NCBI RefSeq assembly: GCF_900324465.2
Contig: NC_046614.1
Span: 24,463,236 to 24,527,235 of the forward strand
Length of the DNA stretch: 64,000 nt
Reading direction: 5' to 3'
Source: Anabas testudineus
Lineage: Eukaryota; Chordata; Actinopteri; Anabantiformes; Anabantidae
Shown here: piece by piece, positions 47,211-59,446 of the stretch
Numbering within the stretch: the first letter of the stretch is position 1
How the letters are laid out: each line of letters begins with the position of its first letter
The notes under the pieces: model-generated
What the model was told of the DNA's origin: nothing
Seen by the model: only the letters and a program-made list of their open reading frames with translations
Databases searched by the model: none
Made by a program: the position numbers and the translations under genes

Positions 47211-49764
47211 CTATTGTGGATGAGTCGTAGCTGTTGTTGTAGAGAAGAGATATCTTTTCAGGTACTTCCTGAATGTTTTATCTCGTAGTCCATACACGAC
47301 CGGACTAATGAGTCGAGGAAGGACTGAGATAAATATATTGATAGTGAAGCGAATGGCCACTCCATCTTTTGGGAAGAAGTATGTGAGGCCTTCTATTGTA
47401 AAATTATAAACATAGTTGAGCATGCACAACATCAGCTGGAAGCCGTGGAGGAGGACTGTGTTTTTTGCTTTCTTGGCATCTGCAGCAGCTGCTTTTGCAG
47501 TAAAAAGAATGTTGAAGTATGTATAGAAAAGTGTGAACCACACAAAAACCAAAAATGCTGTATTGGATACATCCCTTTTCACTGTGAGATAGGGTGCTCT
47601 GAAAACATTTACCCTAACACAGAAAATTCTGTAATCAAAGAATTCCTTGGGTTCTGTGGCCAAGGTGACAAATAAATCTGGTAGGACTGAAAGTGAATTT
47701 AGCAGCCATATCACCCCGATCACAACATACGTTTTCTTGACTGTACAGATCTGAGTATGACGGAGAGGGAAACAGATGGCGATGTAACACTCTACTGCCA
47801 TAGCAGCTAATGTTAGGGGATTATTTAAAGTAAATAATATACCAATCATTAGCAAAACCATACATAATGACATATTGAGGGTGAACACAATATAACTGAG
47901 GAGTTGGAGTAGGGTGAATATGATCAGCAGGAACATGTCATTAATTACAAGGTGGATGTACAGGATGTAGCGAGGGTTTGTATTGAACACCTGTGGGGAA
48001 GGACAGAGATTAGGAAAGAAAACAAGAAATACACTGCTCGTCCAAAGGAAAGGCACCACCTGGATTCAACCAAGCTAATAGGTACGAGCCTCCCACTGGA
48101 TAATTACTCCATTGTTGATTACCGTATTTTCCGCACTATAAGGGCCTAAAAGCCTTCAATTTTCTCAAAAGCCGACAGTGCGCCTTATAATCCGGTGCGC
48201 CTTATATGGATCAATATTGAACCGCAACAGGTCTCGCAAGTACGGCGAGAAGCCGCCGACTCCATTTTCCCTCGTAGAAGAAGTAGTGCGCGTTGCATGC
48301 TGGGATATATGACTGCGCGAAGCGTGCCGTTTCATTTCCATTTGTGTGTTTGTGCAAAACCCCCAAAATAGCTCCTATTAAGAGACACGCTTACGACGCA
48401 GAGTTTAAACGCAAGTCGATCAGTCGCAGTAGAACACGGGAACAGACCAGCAGCGAGAGAATTTAACATTAATGAATCAATGGTGCGGTTTCTGGTCTTT
48501 ACTGGAGTTGTGAACTGACGAGTACATTGCTCTCAACTACATTTTATCCTATCTTTTCTTTATGTAACTGAAAGAAACAGAAAGAAACTAAATTAACTAA
48601 TAATACACATCGTTACACATTTTGGTATGTTACACTCGCACACGCTAGCTTGACTTGAATGAAGCTAATTACAATAACACGCACATGTAATTTATCACAT
48701 GTAACAGGTAACAACTAACAAACTTCTAATGACAATAAACATGTTAATACTTACAAAGACAAATGCTTTCCAAGGCACAAACGTATAAAACACACTCAGC
48801 ATATAACATGAACCAGTTGGTTTTACTGTGGAAACTAAACTAGTTTAATTTACTGACGGAGAAAATAGTCAAAGCTGTTCTATTGAACAGAGTGGAAAGA
48901 GCGCTCACTCTGCAACTAATTATCTTAACAAAGATCAACTAAAATACACAACTCTCACTCTGATAAATTTTTAAGAACAATACTATAATACTTTTTAGCT
49001 GCCTTTGTCACAACTTATTGTTATTAATTTATCACTTGAACTGAAAGGCATGACACGGCCAGAGCACATCATCAACATCATTTTGGGAGTGTACGGAGTT
49101 TTCAGAACGCCGGTTCGTAATCTATTAATAAAGTTTGACCGACCTGACTGTTTTGTTGACATTCCCTTTAGCGCAGCTCCATCTAATGTTGCATAACGTA
49201 ACTCCAGCCTCTACTGTAGCGTCTACTCTATGCGCCTTATAATGTGGTGCGCCTTATAGTGCGGGAAAATACGGTATGTTTCAGCTGGTAACAAGTTATT
49301 GAACCCTTGCAGAAGATTTTCAACATTTTCACCAACAATGACACAGTGAACGCGTGTAGTCGAAGCCAAAGGCGGTCCAACGTAATCCTAGAGTGTGTGA
49401 CTTTTTTTTACTGGGACGGGCAGTGTACATAAATAGTATCTCTGTTTATCTAAGAATCAGTTAGAGAATAGATGATGTTGCTTACTGCTAAAGTGGTGAA
49501 ATGTAGCCTTTATTTTGCTCTTTTAGCAGTAAGCATTCACATTTTAATCTATACTTAAACTTATTATCTGTGCATGCAAATATGATTTCTAGAAACAGAC
49601 AAGATTGAGACCTGATGTTTTGTGAATGTGTGTACCAGGGTGCTGTTGACATAGCTGATGGAGATGCAGAGAACCACAGTGATCACATTCTTGAAAATAG
49701 CTGTTTCTACTGTGTCCCGATAGACAGGTGTTGTAAAATTGTAGTTGGTATTTGAAAGACTCAT
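47211..49764 (-). CDS. Odorant receptor 131-2-like, gene H (two coding exons; ECY motif)
   Basis: Exons are 49764-49612 and 47990-47211. They total 933 nt, giving 310 residues. The single coding intron (CAG|GTCTCA to CCACAG|GTG, phase 0 after TKHQ) is 1.6 kb because a pogo-like element sits in it. The N-terminus MSLSNTNYNFTTPVYRDTVE has an NFT site. Landmarks are VFNTNPRYILYIHLVIND, a TM3 cysteine (C94), AAMAVECYIAICFPLRH (E118-C119-Y120; codon TGT), KKAKNTVLLHGFQLMLCM and RLISPVVYGLRDKTF. It is intact, and the closest relatives are I, K and L. The presence of cysteine at the E/DRY arginine in all of them suggests it is a fixed property of this subgroup. Confidence 0.9.
48120..49276. mobile_element. 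Pogo-like (Tc1/mariner superfamily) transposon in intron 1 of gene H
   Basis: Inverted ends ACCGTATTTTCCGCACTATA and TATAGTGCGGGAAAATACGG are bounded by TA. At about 48,380-48,500 the plus strand keeps a helix-turn-helix N-terminal piece (KRHAYDAEFKRKSI, then EFNINESMVRF after a break), as in pogo-type transposases. The rest of the transposase is missing. At about 1,157 bp it is a deleted, non-autonomous copy. Genes I and K lack it. Confidence 0.8.
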
Positions 49765-49769
49765 GAGTC

Positions 49770-50536
49770 GGCCGACACCCGTTCACTTGAAGCAGCTGTA
49801 GGTTAGATTATGATGATGAATATTACTGATCAGCAACATTTGTCATAATCATAAAATAATAATCTGTTATATTTAAATTGATTTCTTCTGTTTACTGTCC
49901 TTCAGCTGGTCTCTGTATTTTTCCCTGTCTTCCTGATTAAGGGAATTCACTTAAATACTTGCAGTTGTAAGAATCAGCACACTGTATACATTTGCTGCTG
50001 AACTGTTAGACATCAACATAAAAAAGAAACAGGCCGTCTTTATTGTAAAAGGTGACCGGTTTACATTCATACTTGACTTTACTGAACTCGTCCTGGACAA
50101 TAAAATTAAAGAGAGCCATTGTTGTTTGAGTGCCGTTTTTTTTCTTCTCATAAGACGTCAATCTGCTACAACAAAACACTTCATTCAATGATTTAATTGG
50201 AAAACCTGTATATTAAACAATAGTATAAAGTCTCTTCATATTGGAACATTATCATATTAGGTGTAATAGCAGAAAAAAACACTGCTATTAAAGAGGGAAA
50301 ACCAACTGTGCATTTGTTTGTTACCAGTGAATCACCAAAATATTTAAGACTGTCCAAGATCACTAATAATTTGATGACAGGGTTCACATCATGTTAATAG
50401 GAAACATTTTAATAGTACTTTAAATATTTTATATTATCTTTATATTCTACATCAGTGTGTACATACTGACACAACAGAAAAGTAGTAAAATAGACATGAA
50501 TAATGTCTGTTAACACACACATTCAACACAGTTGGT
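49770..50536 (-). other. 5'-UTR intron of gene H
   Basis: The 5'-UTR acceptor TAACCTACAG lies about 37 bases upstream of the ATG (near 49,801). The interval back to the first-exon donor matches the equivalent intervals of I (53,600-54,108) and K (58,970-59,446). Confidence 0.6.
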
Positions 50537-50615
50537 ACTTACCTCATGTATGCCAGCCATACGTACAGGCCGAAGTCTTTGGTGTCTACTTACTTTATAG
50601 TTTTTTAATGCAAAT
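50537..50615 (-). promoter_or_regulatory. Promoter and noncoding first exon of gene H, with POU octamer
   Basis: On the minus strand, the octamer ATTTGCAT (50615-50608) lies eight bases upstream of TATAAAG (50599-50593). A first exon ending ATGAG|GTAAGT (exon end 50543) follows. The same arrangement occurs at I and K. Confidence 0.7.
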
Positions 50616-50619
50616 GTCA

Positions 50620-51344
50620 TGGGAACAAGAAAAGCTGTGGTTTAAAGAGAAACCACTTCTAAATGTATCTTTTCTAGTTAGTAGTAGTAGTTTTTATTAG
50701 TTTTTATCAGTGTGGATTTAAAAGTTTTGTTCAGCTAGATCCTTGCGTCATATCATAAAACCCTATTTATAACATAATAGACCTGTCTTTGGGGACTACT
50801 AGTAAGATTGCTCTCCGAATCATTGAAGTTCAATAATTCGTGCAATAACTCAACATTGGTTTATGTTATTTCACCACAACACAAACAGCTAAAAGTTCAG
50901 TTAGCTTTTGGTAGTAAATTTATTTTAAGCTTATGTTAAAATCACTGCAATAGCTATTGCCATTCCCTGACATTGTCTGGGTCTTTCCATCAGGTTACAC
51001 CAGTCATATCTGAAGCCATGTAACCATTAGATAAACTATAATGACCTCATTGCAGTTACATGGACCACTTTTCCCACCCGCCTCACGATACTTTTAAACA
51101 AATCTCCCTATTTTAAAAAGACATGGTGACAAAATACTGTATAGCTTTACACTTTTTAAAAATCAAACCCCAATTTGACCAGACTCATAAGGTTTAGGTG
51201 GAATTTTGCCACTGTAGTCAGAGAACAGCAAGGGAATAGTTTTAATTGTGAATTGAAGCGTTGATAAAAAGCTACTTTTACTGCAATTAAAACAAAGTCA
51301 GCTGTGTTACGATGAATTATGTGCATTTCAGCTAAACAACAGAT
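50620..51344. other. H-I intergenic duplicated unit
   Basis: Parts recur at 54,740-55,115 (ctagatccttgcg-type segment) and 59,640-60,220 (ctattgccattccctgacat). This shows segmental duplication of the intergenic DNA. No gene is seen. Confidence 0.6.
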
Positions 51345-51455
51345 ACAGTGGCAATAAAAAGTATGTGAACCTGTTGGAAATTCTTGGTTTTCTGCCTTAG
51401 GTCAAGAGTATTGAAATTGTGAAATTGTGTTGATGTGGATCTTTCTGAGCAATTG
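51345..51455. mobile_element. Tc1-like left end, orthologous to the element at 55,116
   Basis: Starts TACAGTGGCAATAAAAAGTA within the same host context (gcatttcagctaaacaacag) as 55,116. Only the left ~110 bp remain. Confidence 0.7.
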
Positions 51456-51640
51456 TTACAAGATAAGATGAGATAAGTTTATTTGTCATATGCACAAATT
51501 TACATAAATAGTGTACAATGAAATGTGCCGATTTACCTGATTCCTTTTACCTAGTGAGACAAAACAAGTAGAAATCAACAACAGTCAAAAGTCACAGATA
51601 AAAACATACAGTATAAATGTGCAAACCTGTGTGCTTACCC
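51456..51640 (-). mobile_element. Possible LINE 3' tail
   Basis: Begins with a GATAAGATGAGATAAG repeat followed by tttatttgtcatatgcac, resembling a short LINE 3' end inserted in minus orientation. Assignment is by look only. Confidence 0.4.
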
Positions 51641-52518
51641 ATGTTAACATCTGCACATACTCTGTGTGCAAGGCAAAATACTGCCGCTCCATCACAGCCG
51701 AGGCACCTTTGGTTGCTACTGAATTAAATACAGTGTTGTAAAGTTGTGAAAGAATATTTTGTAGATGTTTGCAGGTTGTAACTAAACCATAGATGTGCTA
51801 TGTTCACGTGAGACTGTCCCATTTCACTGTGATCAAACACACTTTATCAACAAAGCCGTTTTTATTACAATAGTGGAATATAGAACAACTTGAAGGATAA
51901 ACTGGAGGTTCATTCAAGTGACACTGTTGGGTTTATCATATAATTCTGAACATGTATTTTGTAAGGTCTTAAACCTTTCATTTAAAGGGCTTTAAGATGG
52001 CTTTTGTGATTTGGAGCAAGTATAACTTGAATTTTATTGTGACTTGATGTCACATTGAACACCTAGTCTGATAAAGTTGATGTGTGATAAAATGTGTTTT
52101 TATTTTGTTGGAGAAGGTTTAGTTGCATGTCAACAATTTTGTATAATGGACAAGAATTTAATAGTAACAGAAACAGAGACTTCAGGGACTTATGGTACTG
52201 TACTAATTATGTTAAATAGATGTGTTGCTAAATATGTGAAATCCAGTGTCCAATATTAACTGGTTAATATTTATCATGTAAGATAAGAAATATGACAAGT
52301 CATGAGCACACTACACTGTAACTTATGTATATTTACACTATGAAGCTAGGACGAGTAAGAAACTTTGCGACACCTGTGTTGCTGACGCACTGTCAACTAT
52401 AGGGTACTGCACTTATACTACAATGAAAAACGCTGATGCTTTGGAGCTCTATATCTGTACGTACAGACAAAAGTACAAGAGTTACTGTCCTCATGATTTG
52501 CCTTTTCTTTTATGAAAA
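51641..52518. other. 3' flank of gene I
   Basis: From about 51,720 it is highly similar to 56,700-57,820, the 3' flank of gene K. No gene is seen. Confidence 0.6.
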
Positions 52519-53592
52519 TTAGTTTTTACACTTGAACAGAAAAAGATATCTCAATAGGTACATCCTAAATGTCTTGTCTCGTACTCCATAAATAAGGGGA
52601 CTGATAAGTCGAGGCAGGACCGAAATAATTATTGAGACAGCGAAGCGTATGGCTAATATATCTTTTGGGAAGAAGTATGTCAGACCTTCTATAGTAACAT
52701 TATATACGTAGTTGAGCATGCACAACATGAGCTGGAAGCTGTGGAGGAGGACTGTGTTTCTTGCTTTCTTGGCATCTGCAGCAGCTGCCTTTGCTGTAAA
52801 AAGAATTCTGAAGTATGTATAGAAAAGTGTGAGCCACACAATGACTATAAATACTGCATTCAATACATTTCTCTTTTCTGTGAGATACGGTTTCTTGAAG
52901 ACGTTTTCTCTAAGGCATAAAACTGTGGAATGAAAAAATTCTATAGATTCTGTGGCCAAGGTGACAAATACATCTGGAATTATTGAAAGTGCACTTAGTG
53001 CCCATATCAGTCCGATCATTACATAAGTTTTCTTGACTGTACAGATCTGGGTGTGACGAAGTGGGAAACATATGGCTATGAAGCACTCTACTGCCATAAA
53101 GCCCAGTGTTAGAGGATTATTTAGACTGACAAATATAGAAATTATTAATAAAACCATACATAATGAGACATTTAGAGTGAACACAATATAACTGAGGAGT
53201 TGAATTAGTGTGAACATAATCAGCAGGAGAATATCATTGATTACAAGATGGATATACAGGATGTAGCGAGGGTTTGTGTTGAACACCTGTAGGAAAAGAC
53301 AGAAAGATTAGGAAAGAAAGCAATAAATATACAAATAATACTTCTGATTATCTAAGAATCAGTTAGAGAACAGATGATATTGTTTACTGCTAAAGGGGTA
53401 AAATGTAGATGGATATCTAGAAACAGACAAGATTGAGACCTGATGCTTTGTGAATGTGTGTACCAGGGTGCTGTTGACATAGTTGATGAAGATGCAGAGA
53501 ACCACAGTGATCACATTCTTGAAAATAGCTGTTTCTACTGTGTCCCGATAGACAGGTGTTGTAAAATTCTTGTTGATATTTGAAAGACTCAT
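52519..53592 (-). CDS. Odorant receptor 131-2-like, gene I (two coding exons; ECF motif)
   Basis: Exons are 53592-53440 and 53286-52519. They total 921 nt, giving 306 residues, with a 153-bp intron (CAG|GTCTCA to CTACAG|GTG, phase 0). The N-terminus MSLSNINKNFTTPVYRDTVE has an NFT site. Landmarks are VFNTNPRYILYIHLVIND, GFMAVECFIAICFPLRH (E118-C119-F120), KKARNTVLLHSFQLMLCM and RLISPLIYGVRDKTF. Both the arginine and the aromatic of the E/DRY motif differ from ERY. Gene I differs from gene K at only about nine or ten of 255 exon 2 residues, so it is a recent tandem duplicate. Confidence 0.92.
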
Positions 53593-54108
53593 GAGTCGGC
53601 CGACACCCGTTCACTTGAAGCAGCTGTAGGTTAGATTATGATGATGAATATTACTGATCAGCAACATTTGTCATAATCATAAAATAATGATTAGTGATAT
53701 TTAAATTGATTTCTACTGTCTACTGTTTTTTGCTGGTCTCTTTATTTTCTTCTGTCTTCCTGAATAAGGAAACTCTCTTAAATACTTGCAGTTCTCAGAA
53801 TCTGCACTGTACATTTTCTGTTGAGCTGTTAGACATCAACATAAACAAGAAACAGGCCCTCGCTGCTATGAAAGCGGAATTTTTACTGTGCATTTCTTTA
53901 CCAGTAAAGCACCAAAATATCTGCAACTGTCTGAGCTCACTGAGCTCACTAATAATTTGATGACAGTGTTCACATTATGTTAATGGGGAACATTCTAACA
54001 TTTAATTTATTAGAGTCAAACATCGGTTTATACAGACTGACACAAATAAAACTGTAGTTAAAGAGAAATGGATCATGTCTGTTCACACACAGATACAACA
54101 CAGTTGGT

Positions 54109-54176
54109 ACTTACCTGATGAATGGCAGTCATACACACAGTAAGTCTGAAATATTTTATAGTATTTCAATTCAAAT
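54109..54176 (-). promoter_or_regulatory. Promoter and noncoding first exon of gene I
   Basis: TATAAAA (54160-54154) and a first exon ending CATCAG|GTAAGT (exon end 54115). The octamer position is ATTTGAAT (54176-54169), one mismatch from the POU octamer seen at H and K. Confidence 0.65.
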
Positions 54177-54179
54177 GCC

Positions 54180-54521
54180 ATGGGATCAAGAGAGGTTGTG
54201 GTTGGAATGGACACCCACTCTAATTATCTGGAAGTTCAGTCATCGCAACTGGACTTCCTATTTGATACATCTCTTTTGGGAAACAAAACTGACCAATTTT
54301 TACAACTGATAACGGTAATTGACATAAATTAAGTAATGTTTAGAGAGTGAGTGTTTTTAAGGTGTTGGTATATACTAGTTACTCAACAATGAGAGATCTA
54401 TTAATGAACTTTTCAACAACAAATTTCATTTGGATAAAACTGCAAAACATTTATTTATGTTTATATTTATTCGACAGATGCATTTGTACACATACAGAGT
54501 GAATCACTACTTTTGCTGTTT
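54180..54521. other. Upstream flank of gene I
   Basis: Partly similar to 62,930-63,130, beside gene L. No gene is seen. Confidence 0.5.
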
Positions 54522-54735
54522 TTATGTCTTAGCTGTTCTGTTTTGTGATTGAGTTTTAGTTTTTGTCGTACCGCACATATATCTTTTCAGGTACTTCATC
54601 AGCATTTTGTCTCGTAGCCCATAAACAACCGGACTGATGAGTCGAGGCAGGATCTGAATAAATATTGCAACAGCGAAGCGAATGGCGAGAACATCTTTTG
54701 GGAAGAAGTATGTGAGACCTGCAAGTACAATATAC
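54522..54735 (-). pseudogene. Odorant receptor 3'-end fragment, gene L-like
   Basis: Encodes LAGLTYFFPKDVLAIRFAVA and RLISPVVYGLRDKMLMKYLK, then a tail ending NRTAKT. This is nearly the last 70 residues of gene L. The similarity stops at about 54,735, inside TM6, so most of the gene is missing. Confidence 0.85.
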
Positions 54736-54739
54736 AGTA

Positions 54740-55115
54740 GTAGTACAATTCCGCTAGATCCTCGGGTCACATTCTAATACCCTAATTATAACATGATAGA
54801 CCTGTCTTTGGGGACTATTATGTAAGATTGCATTCTGAATAATTGAACCACCATTGCAAATTAAATTGCAAAATCTACCAACTGTAAGCTGTTGAATAGG
54901 TCAAACAAGAACAAGTTCAATAGCTCAACATTGGTTTGTCTTATTTCACCACAACACAAACAGCTAAAAGTTCAATTTGACCAGACTCATAAGGTTAAGG
55001 TAGAATCACCAAGTTATTATGAATTGAAGCGTCCATAAGAAGCTACTTTTACTACAATAGACAACAAATTCGGCTGTGTTACGATGAATTATGTGCATTT
55101 CAGCCAAACAACAGA
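54740..55115. other. Intergenic, duplicated from the H-I spacer
   Basis: Similar to 50,725-51,344 with small deletions. No gene is seen. Confidence 0.55.
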
Positions 55116-56251
55116 TACAGTAACAATAAAAAGTATGTGAACCTTTTGAAAATTCCTGGTTTTCTGCCTTAGGTCAAGAGTATTGAATTTGTGTTGATGG
55201 GGATCTTTTCTGGTTGTGGTTCCTTTTCTTTCTGTCTGAGTTGAGAGCGATTGTAACAAGGCAAAACAATTTCCCTCTGGGATTAATACAGGTTTTTGAA
55301 TCTTGAATAGTGTGCCTAAATATCTTTGAGAACAACTATAAAAACCACCTGCTAGTAGGAAAAGTGAAATAATTGAAATAATGACCTCAAAAAAGCCAAC
55401 TGACGTCAGGTGCTAGCATACCTGGAGTATTGTTAAAAACATTAGTTTGGAGGTGTGGACTAGAGCTACTTCGACTGACAAAACCACTGAAACTTTTTGA
55501 GTTGGTCTGCACAAGAAGAATGCTTATGTGAGCCATGTCTCGCCAAAAGGAGCTTTCAGAGGATCTACAATCAAGAATTGCTGATTTGCATAAAGCTGGA
55601 AAGGGTTACAAAGTGATGTCAAAGACTTAGAAATAGAAATACACCAGTCTACAGTTGGCAAACAATCTACAAATGGAGACACTTTGGGACTGTGGCTACT
55701 CTACCAAGAAGTGGGCAGCCAGTCAAAATTACCCCAAGAGCACAACCAACACACGAAGGAAACTGCTGCTCACTAAAAAGAACATTGCTGCAGGACTGAA
55801 GTTTGCCAAAGAGCACATTGACACTTCACAGCAATATTGTCTGAAATGTTTTGTGGACTGATTAAACTATATTACTATTTGGAAAGAACACACAGACCTA
55901 CATGTGCACTAAAAAGGTCACTGCATATCATCATGAAAACATCATCCCAATTGTAAAGTATGGTGGAGGAAACATCATGATTTGGGCCTGCTTTGCTGCA
56001 TCAGGACCTGGCCAGGTTGTAATGATTGCAGAGAAGATGAATTTCAATGAAATAAAAAAATTCAGGATAATGTGAGAATGTCTGTACATCAGCTGAAACT
56101 CATAGAGACATAGAGACGTCATGGAATGACTTGAAGAAAGCCACAGGCGAGACCTTTCATGGTTGTTCTCAATAAAGACATGAAAGATCAGAATGTTTTG
56201 TTATTATTTTCGGCAAATTATATTTTTTAATATTCTTGTCTTAGATAAATG

Positions 56252-56290
<39 letters not shown>

Positions 56291-56382
56291 TAATTAATCA
56301 ATTAGATCATCAATTAGCATTTTATGACAAATTAATGCAGAAAACCACAAATTTCCAAAATGTTCACATTTCTTGCCACTGT
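55116..56382 (+). mobile_element. Tc1-like DNA transposon, near full length but decayed
   Basis: Left end TACAGTAACAATAAAAAGTA; right end the complement of TACAGTGGCAAGAAATGTGA; both flanked by TA. The plus strand retains a transposase start at about 55,535 (MSRQKELSEDLQSRIADLHK), a later ARPTRRKLLLTKKN-like helix-turn-helix region (about 55,740-55,780), and a GGNIMIWACFAASG-like catalytic segment (about 55,965-56,010). Several stops and frame shifts mean it is inactive. A repeated AATC run lies at 56,247-56,300. Confidence 0.85.
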
Positions 56383-57820
56383 ATCTCGTTGATATCAGTC
56401 ACTCACAGGCTGTGGACATTACAGCTCTAGGATTTTCGCTATTGCTCTTCAGCCACTGATTATAACCACTGATAAACTGCACAAATTCTGCTCTGTGTTG
56501 CCCTTAAGAGCTTCAAACTTTCTGTGTCACAGAAAGAGGCTGGAACCGTATGATTTTTTCTGCTTACATGTTTGCCCACAGGTGCACGAAATAATACCTG
56601 CAAAAAGCCTATAGCGCCACCCCCAGAGGCAGCTATGCCAGAACCAGCAGGGATCCTGCGGGTGCATCACAGCTGCATTAAATACAGTGTTTTTCGGTTG
56701 TTTAAAATATAAACCTGAAGCTGAACCAGACCTCCCAAAATCTGTGTTTTAATTCACACAACACACAACAATTTTATTATTATATGTATTGGTTCATCCT
56801 ATCCTCTTGGTTGGTTGAGCTTTACCCATAAACACTTTAGTCATAGTTAAAAAGGGTCAGCATGATGCTTCTTTTGAGCTGCAGAATGTTAGCAGCTGGA
56901 GAGAAAAATACATTCAGACATAGCCTATTTAACAATAACATGTGAATCTGACTTGCGATGGGGGTTTTAAAGTTGTGAAAAATATTTTGTAGATGTTTGC
57001 AGGTTGTAGCTAAACCAAAGACGTGCTATCTTCACGTGAGACTGACAGGTCCCATTTCACTGTGATCACACATACATTATCAACAAAGCAGTTTTTTATT
57101 ATAATAGTGGAATATAGAACAACTTGAAGGATAAACTGGAGGTTCATTCAAGTGGCATTGTTGGGTTTATCATATAATTCTGAACATGTATTTTGTAAGG
57201 TCTTAAACATTTCATTCTAAAAGGCTTTAAGATGGCTTTTGTGATCTGGAGCTTTATAAATACATTGCACTTTTGTTAGACTTAAAACAACAACTTGGAG
57301 CAGGTTTGGGAATGAAACCCAGCATGGTGGCATGAAGGTTCTGCAAACTGCTCCTTCACTACTGTCCATGACACATGATCACTTGTTTTCATTTCTCACC
57401 GTAACTGTGAAGTTCATTCATCCACAAAATAAGTTACATCTTCAACAATCACATATGTTTTATAGTCATTTGAGATTTGAAATCTCAAATGTATTTATTA
57501 TGTTAATACATATGTGAAATCCAGTGTCCAATATTAATTGGTAATTATTTATCATGTATCATAAGAAATATGACAAGTCATGAGCACACTACACTGTAAC
57601 TTATGTATATTTACACTATGAAGCTAGGACGAGTAAGAAACTTTGCGACACCTGATGCCAGAACATTATATTCATATGTGTTGCTGACGCACTGTCAACT
57701 ATAGGGTACTGCACTTATACTACAATGAAAAATGCTGATGCTTTGGAGCTCTATATTTGTACGTACAGACAAAAGTACAAGAGTCACTGTCCTCATGATT
57801 TGCCTTTTCTTTTTTGCAAA
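56383..57820. other. 3' flank of gene K
   Basis: The stretch from about 56,940 is nearly identical to the 3' flank of gene I (51,720-52,518). No gene is seen. Confidence 0.6.
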
Positions 57821-58961
57821 TTAGTTTTTACACTTGAACAGAAAAAGATATCTCACTAGGTACATCCTAAATGTCTTGTCTCGTACTCCATAAATAAGCG
57901 GACTGATAAGTCGAGGCAGGACCGAAATAAATATTGTGACAGTGAAGCGTATGGCTAATTTATCTTTTGGGAAGAAGTATGTCAGACCTTCTATAGTAAC
58001 ATTATATACGTAGTTAAGCATGCACAACATGAGCTGGAAGCTGTGGAGGAGGACTGTGTTTCTTGCTTTCTTGGCATCTGCAGCAGCTGCCTTTGCTGTA
58101 AAAAGAATTCTGAAGTATGTATAGAAAAGTGTGAACCACACAATGACTATAAATACTGCATTCAATACATTTCTCTTTTCTGTGAGATACGGTTTCTTGA
58201 AGACGTTTTCTCTAAGGCAGAAAACTGTGGAATGAAAAAACTCCATGGATTCTGTGGCCAAGGTGACAAATACATCTGGAATTATTGAAAGTGCACTTAG
58301 TGCCCATATCAGTCCGATCATTACATAAGTTTTCTTGACTGTACAGATCTGGGTGTGACGAAGTGGGAAACATATGGCTATGAAACACTCTACTGCCATA
58401 AAGCCCAGTGTTAGAGGATTATTTAGACTGACAAATATAGTAATTATTAATAAAACCATACATAATGAGACATTTAGAGTGAACACAATATAACTGAGGA
58501 GTTGAATTAGTGTGAACATGATCAGCAGGAGAATATCATTGATTACAAGATGGATATACAGGATGTAGCGAGGGTTTGTGTTGAACACCTGTAGGAAAAG
58601 ACTAGGAAAAGATTAGGAAAGAAAGCAATAAATATACAAATAATACTTCTGATTATCTAAGAATCAGTTAGAGAACAGATGATATTGTTTATAATGTAGC
58701 CTTCATTTCACCCCTTTAGCAGTAAACATTTATACTTAATTACTTAATTTATACATCACATCCATACATGTAAACTGGATTTCTAATAAAAACAGACAAG
58801 ATTGAGACCTGATGTTTTGTGAATGTGTGTACCAGGGTGCTGTTGACATAGTTGATGAAGATGCAGAGAACCACAGTGATCACATTCTTGAAAATAGCTG
58901 TTTCTACTGTGTCCCGATAGACAGGTGTTGTAAAATTCTTGTTGATATTTGAAAGACTCAT
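57821..58961 (-). CDS. Odorant receptor 131-2-like, gene K (two coding exons; ECF motif)
   Basis: Exons are 58961-58809 and 58588-57821. They total 921 nt, giving 306 residues, with the same intron position and phase as I and H. Exon 1 is identical to gene I at the protein level up to the donor. Differences from I are few: IIS to IIT in TM3, SIEFF to SMEFF and TVL to TVF in loop 2, WLTL to WFTL, KDIL to KDKL in the third extracellular loop, and FAVSIII to FTVTIFI in TM7. It keeps GFMAVECFIAICFP (C119). It is intact and a probable odour receptor. Confidence 0.92.
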
Positions 58962-59446
58962 GAGTCGGCCGACACCCGTTCACTTGAAGCAGCTGTAGGT
59001 TAGATTATGATGATGAATATTACTGATCAGCAACATTTGTCATAATCATAAAATAATAATCTGTTATATTTAAATTGATTTCTTCTGTTTACTGTCCTTC
59101 AGCTGGTCTCTGTATTTTTCCCTGTCTTCCTGATTAAGGGAATTCACTTAAATATTTGCGTTTATAAGAATCAGCACACTGTATACATTTGCTGCTGAGC
59201 TGTTACACATGAACATAAAAAAGAAACATACCCTCACTGCTATGAAAGAGAAATTTGTTTGTTACCAGTAAAGCACCAAAATATTTGCAACTGTCTGAGC
59301 TCACTAATAATTTGATAACAGTGTTCACATTTAACATTAAGTATTTTACAGTCAGAAGCCTCGGTTTGTACAGACTGACATAAATAACACTGTAGTCAAA
59401 GAGAAATGGATCATGTCTGTTCAAACACAGATACAACACAGTTGGT

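Noticed and set aside
47445-47675. Plus-strand cysteine-rich frames (47,445-47,675, 58,043-58,288 and 63,383-63,613)
   Set aside because: They are antisense to the TM4-TM6 coding region of H, K and L and recur only because those exons are paralogous. There is no start context or splice support.
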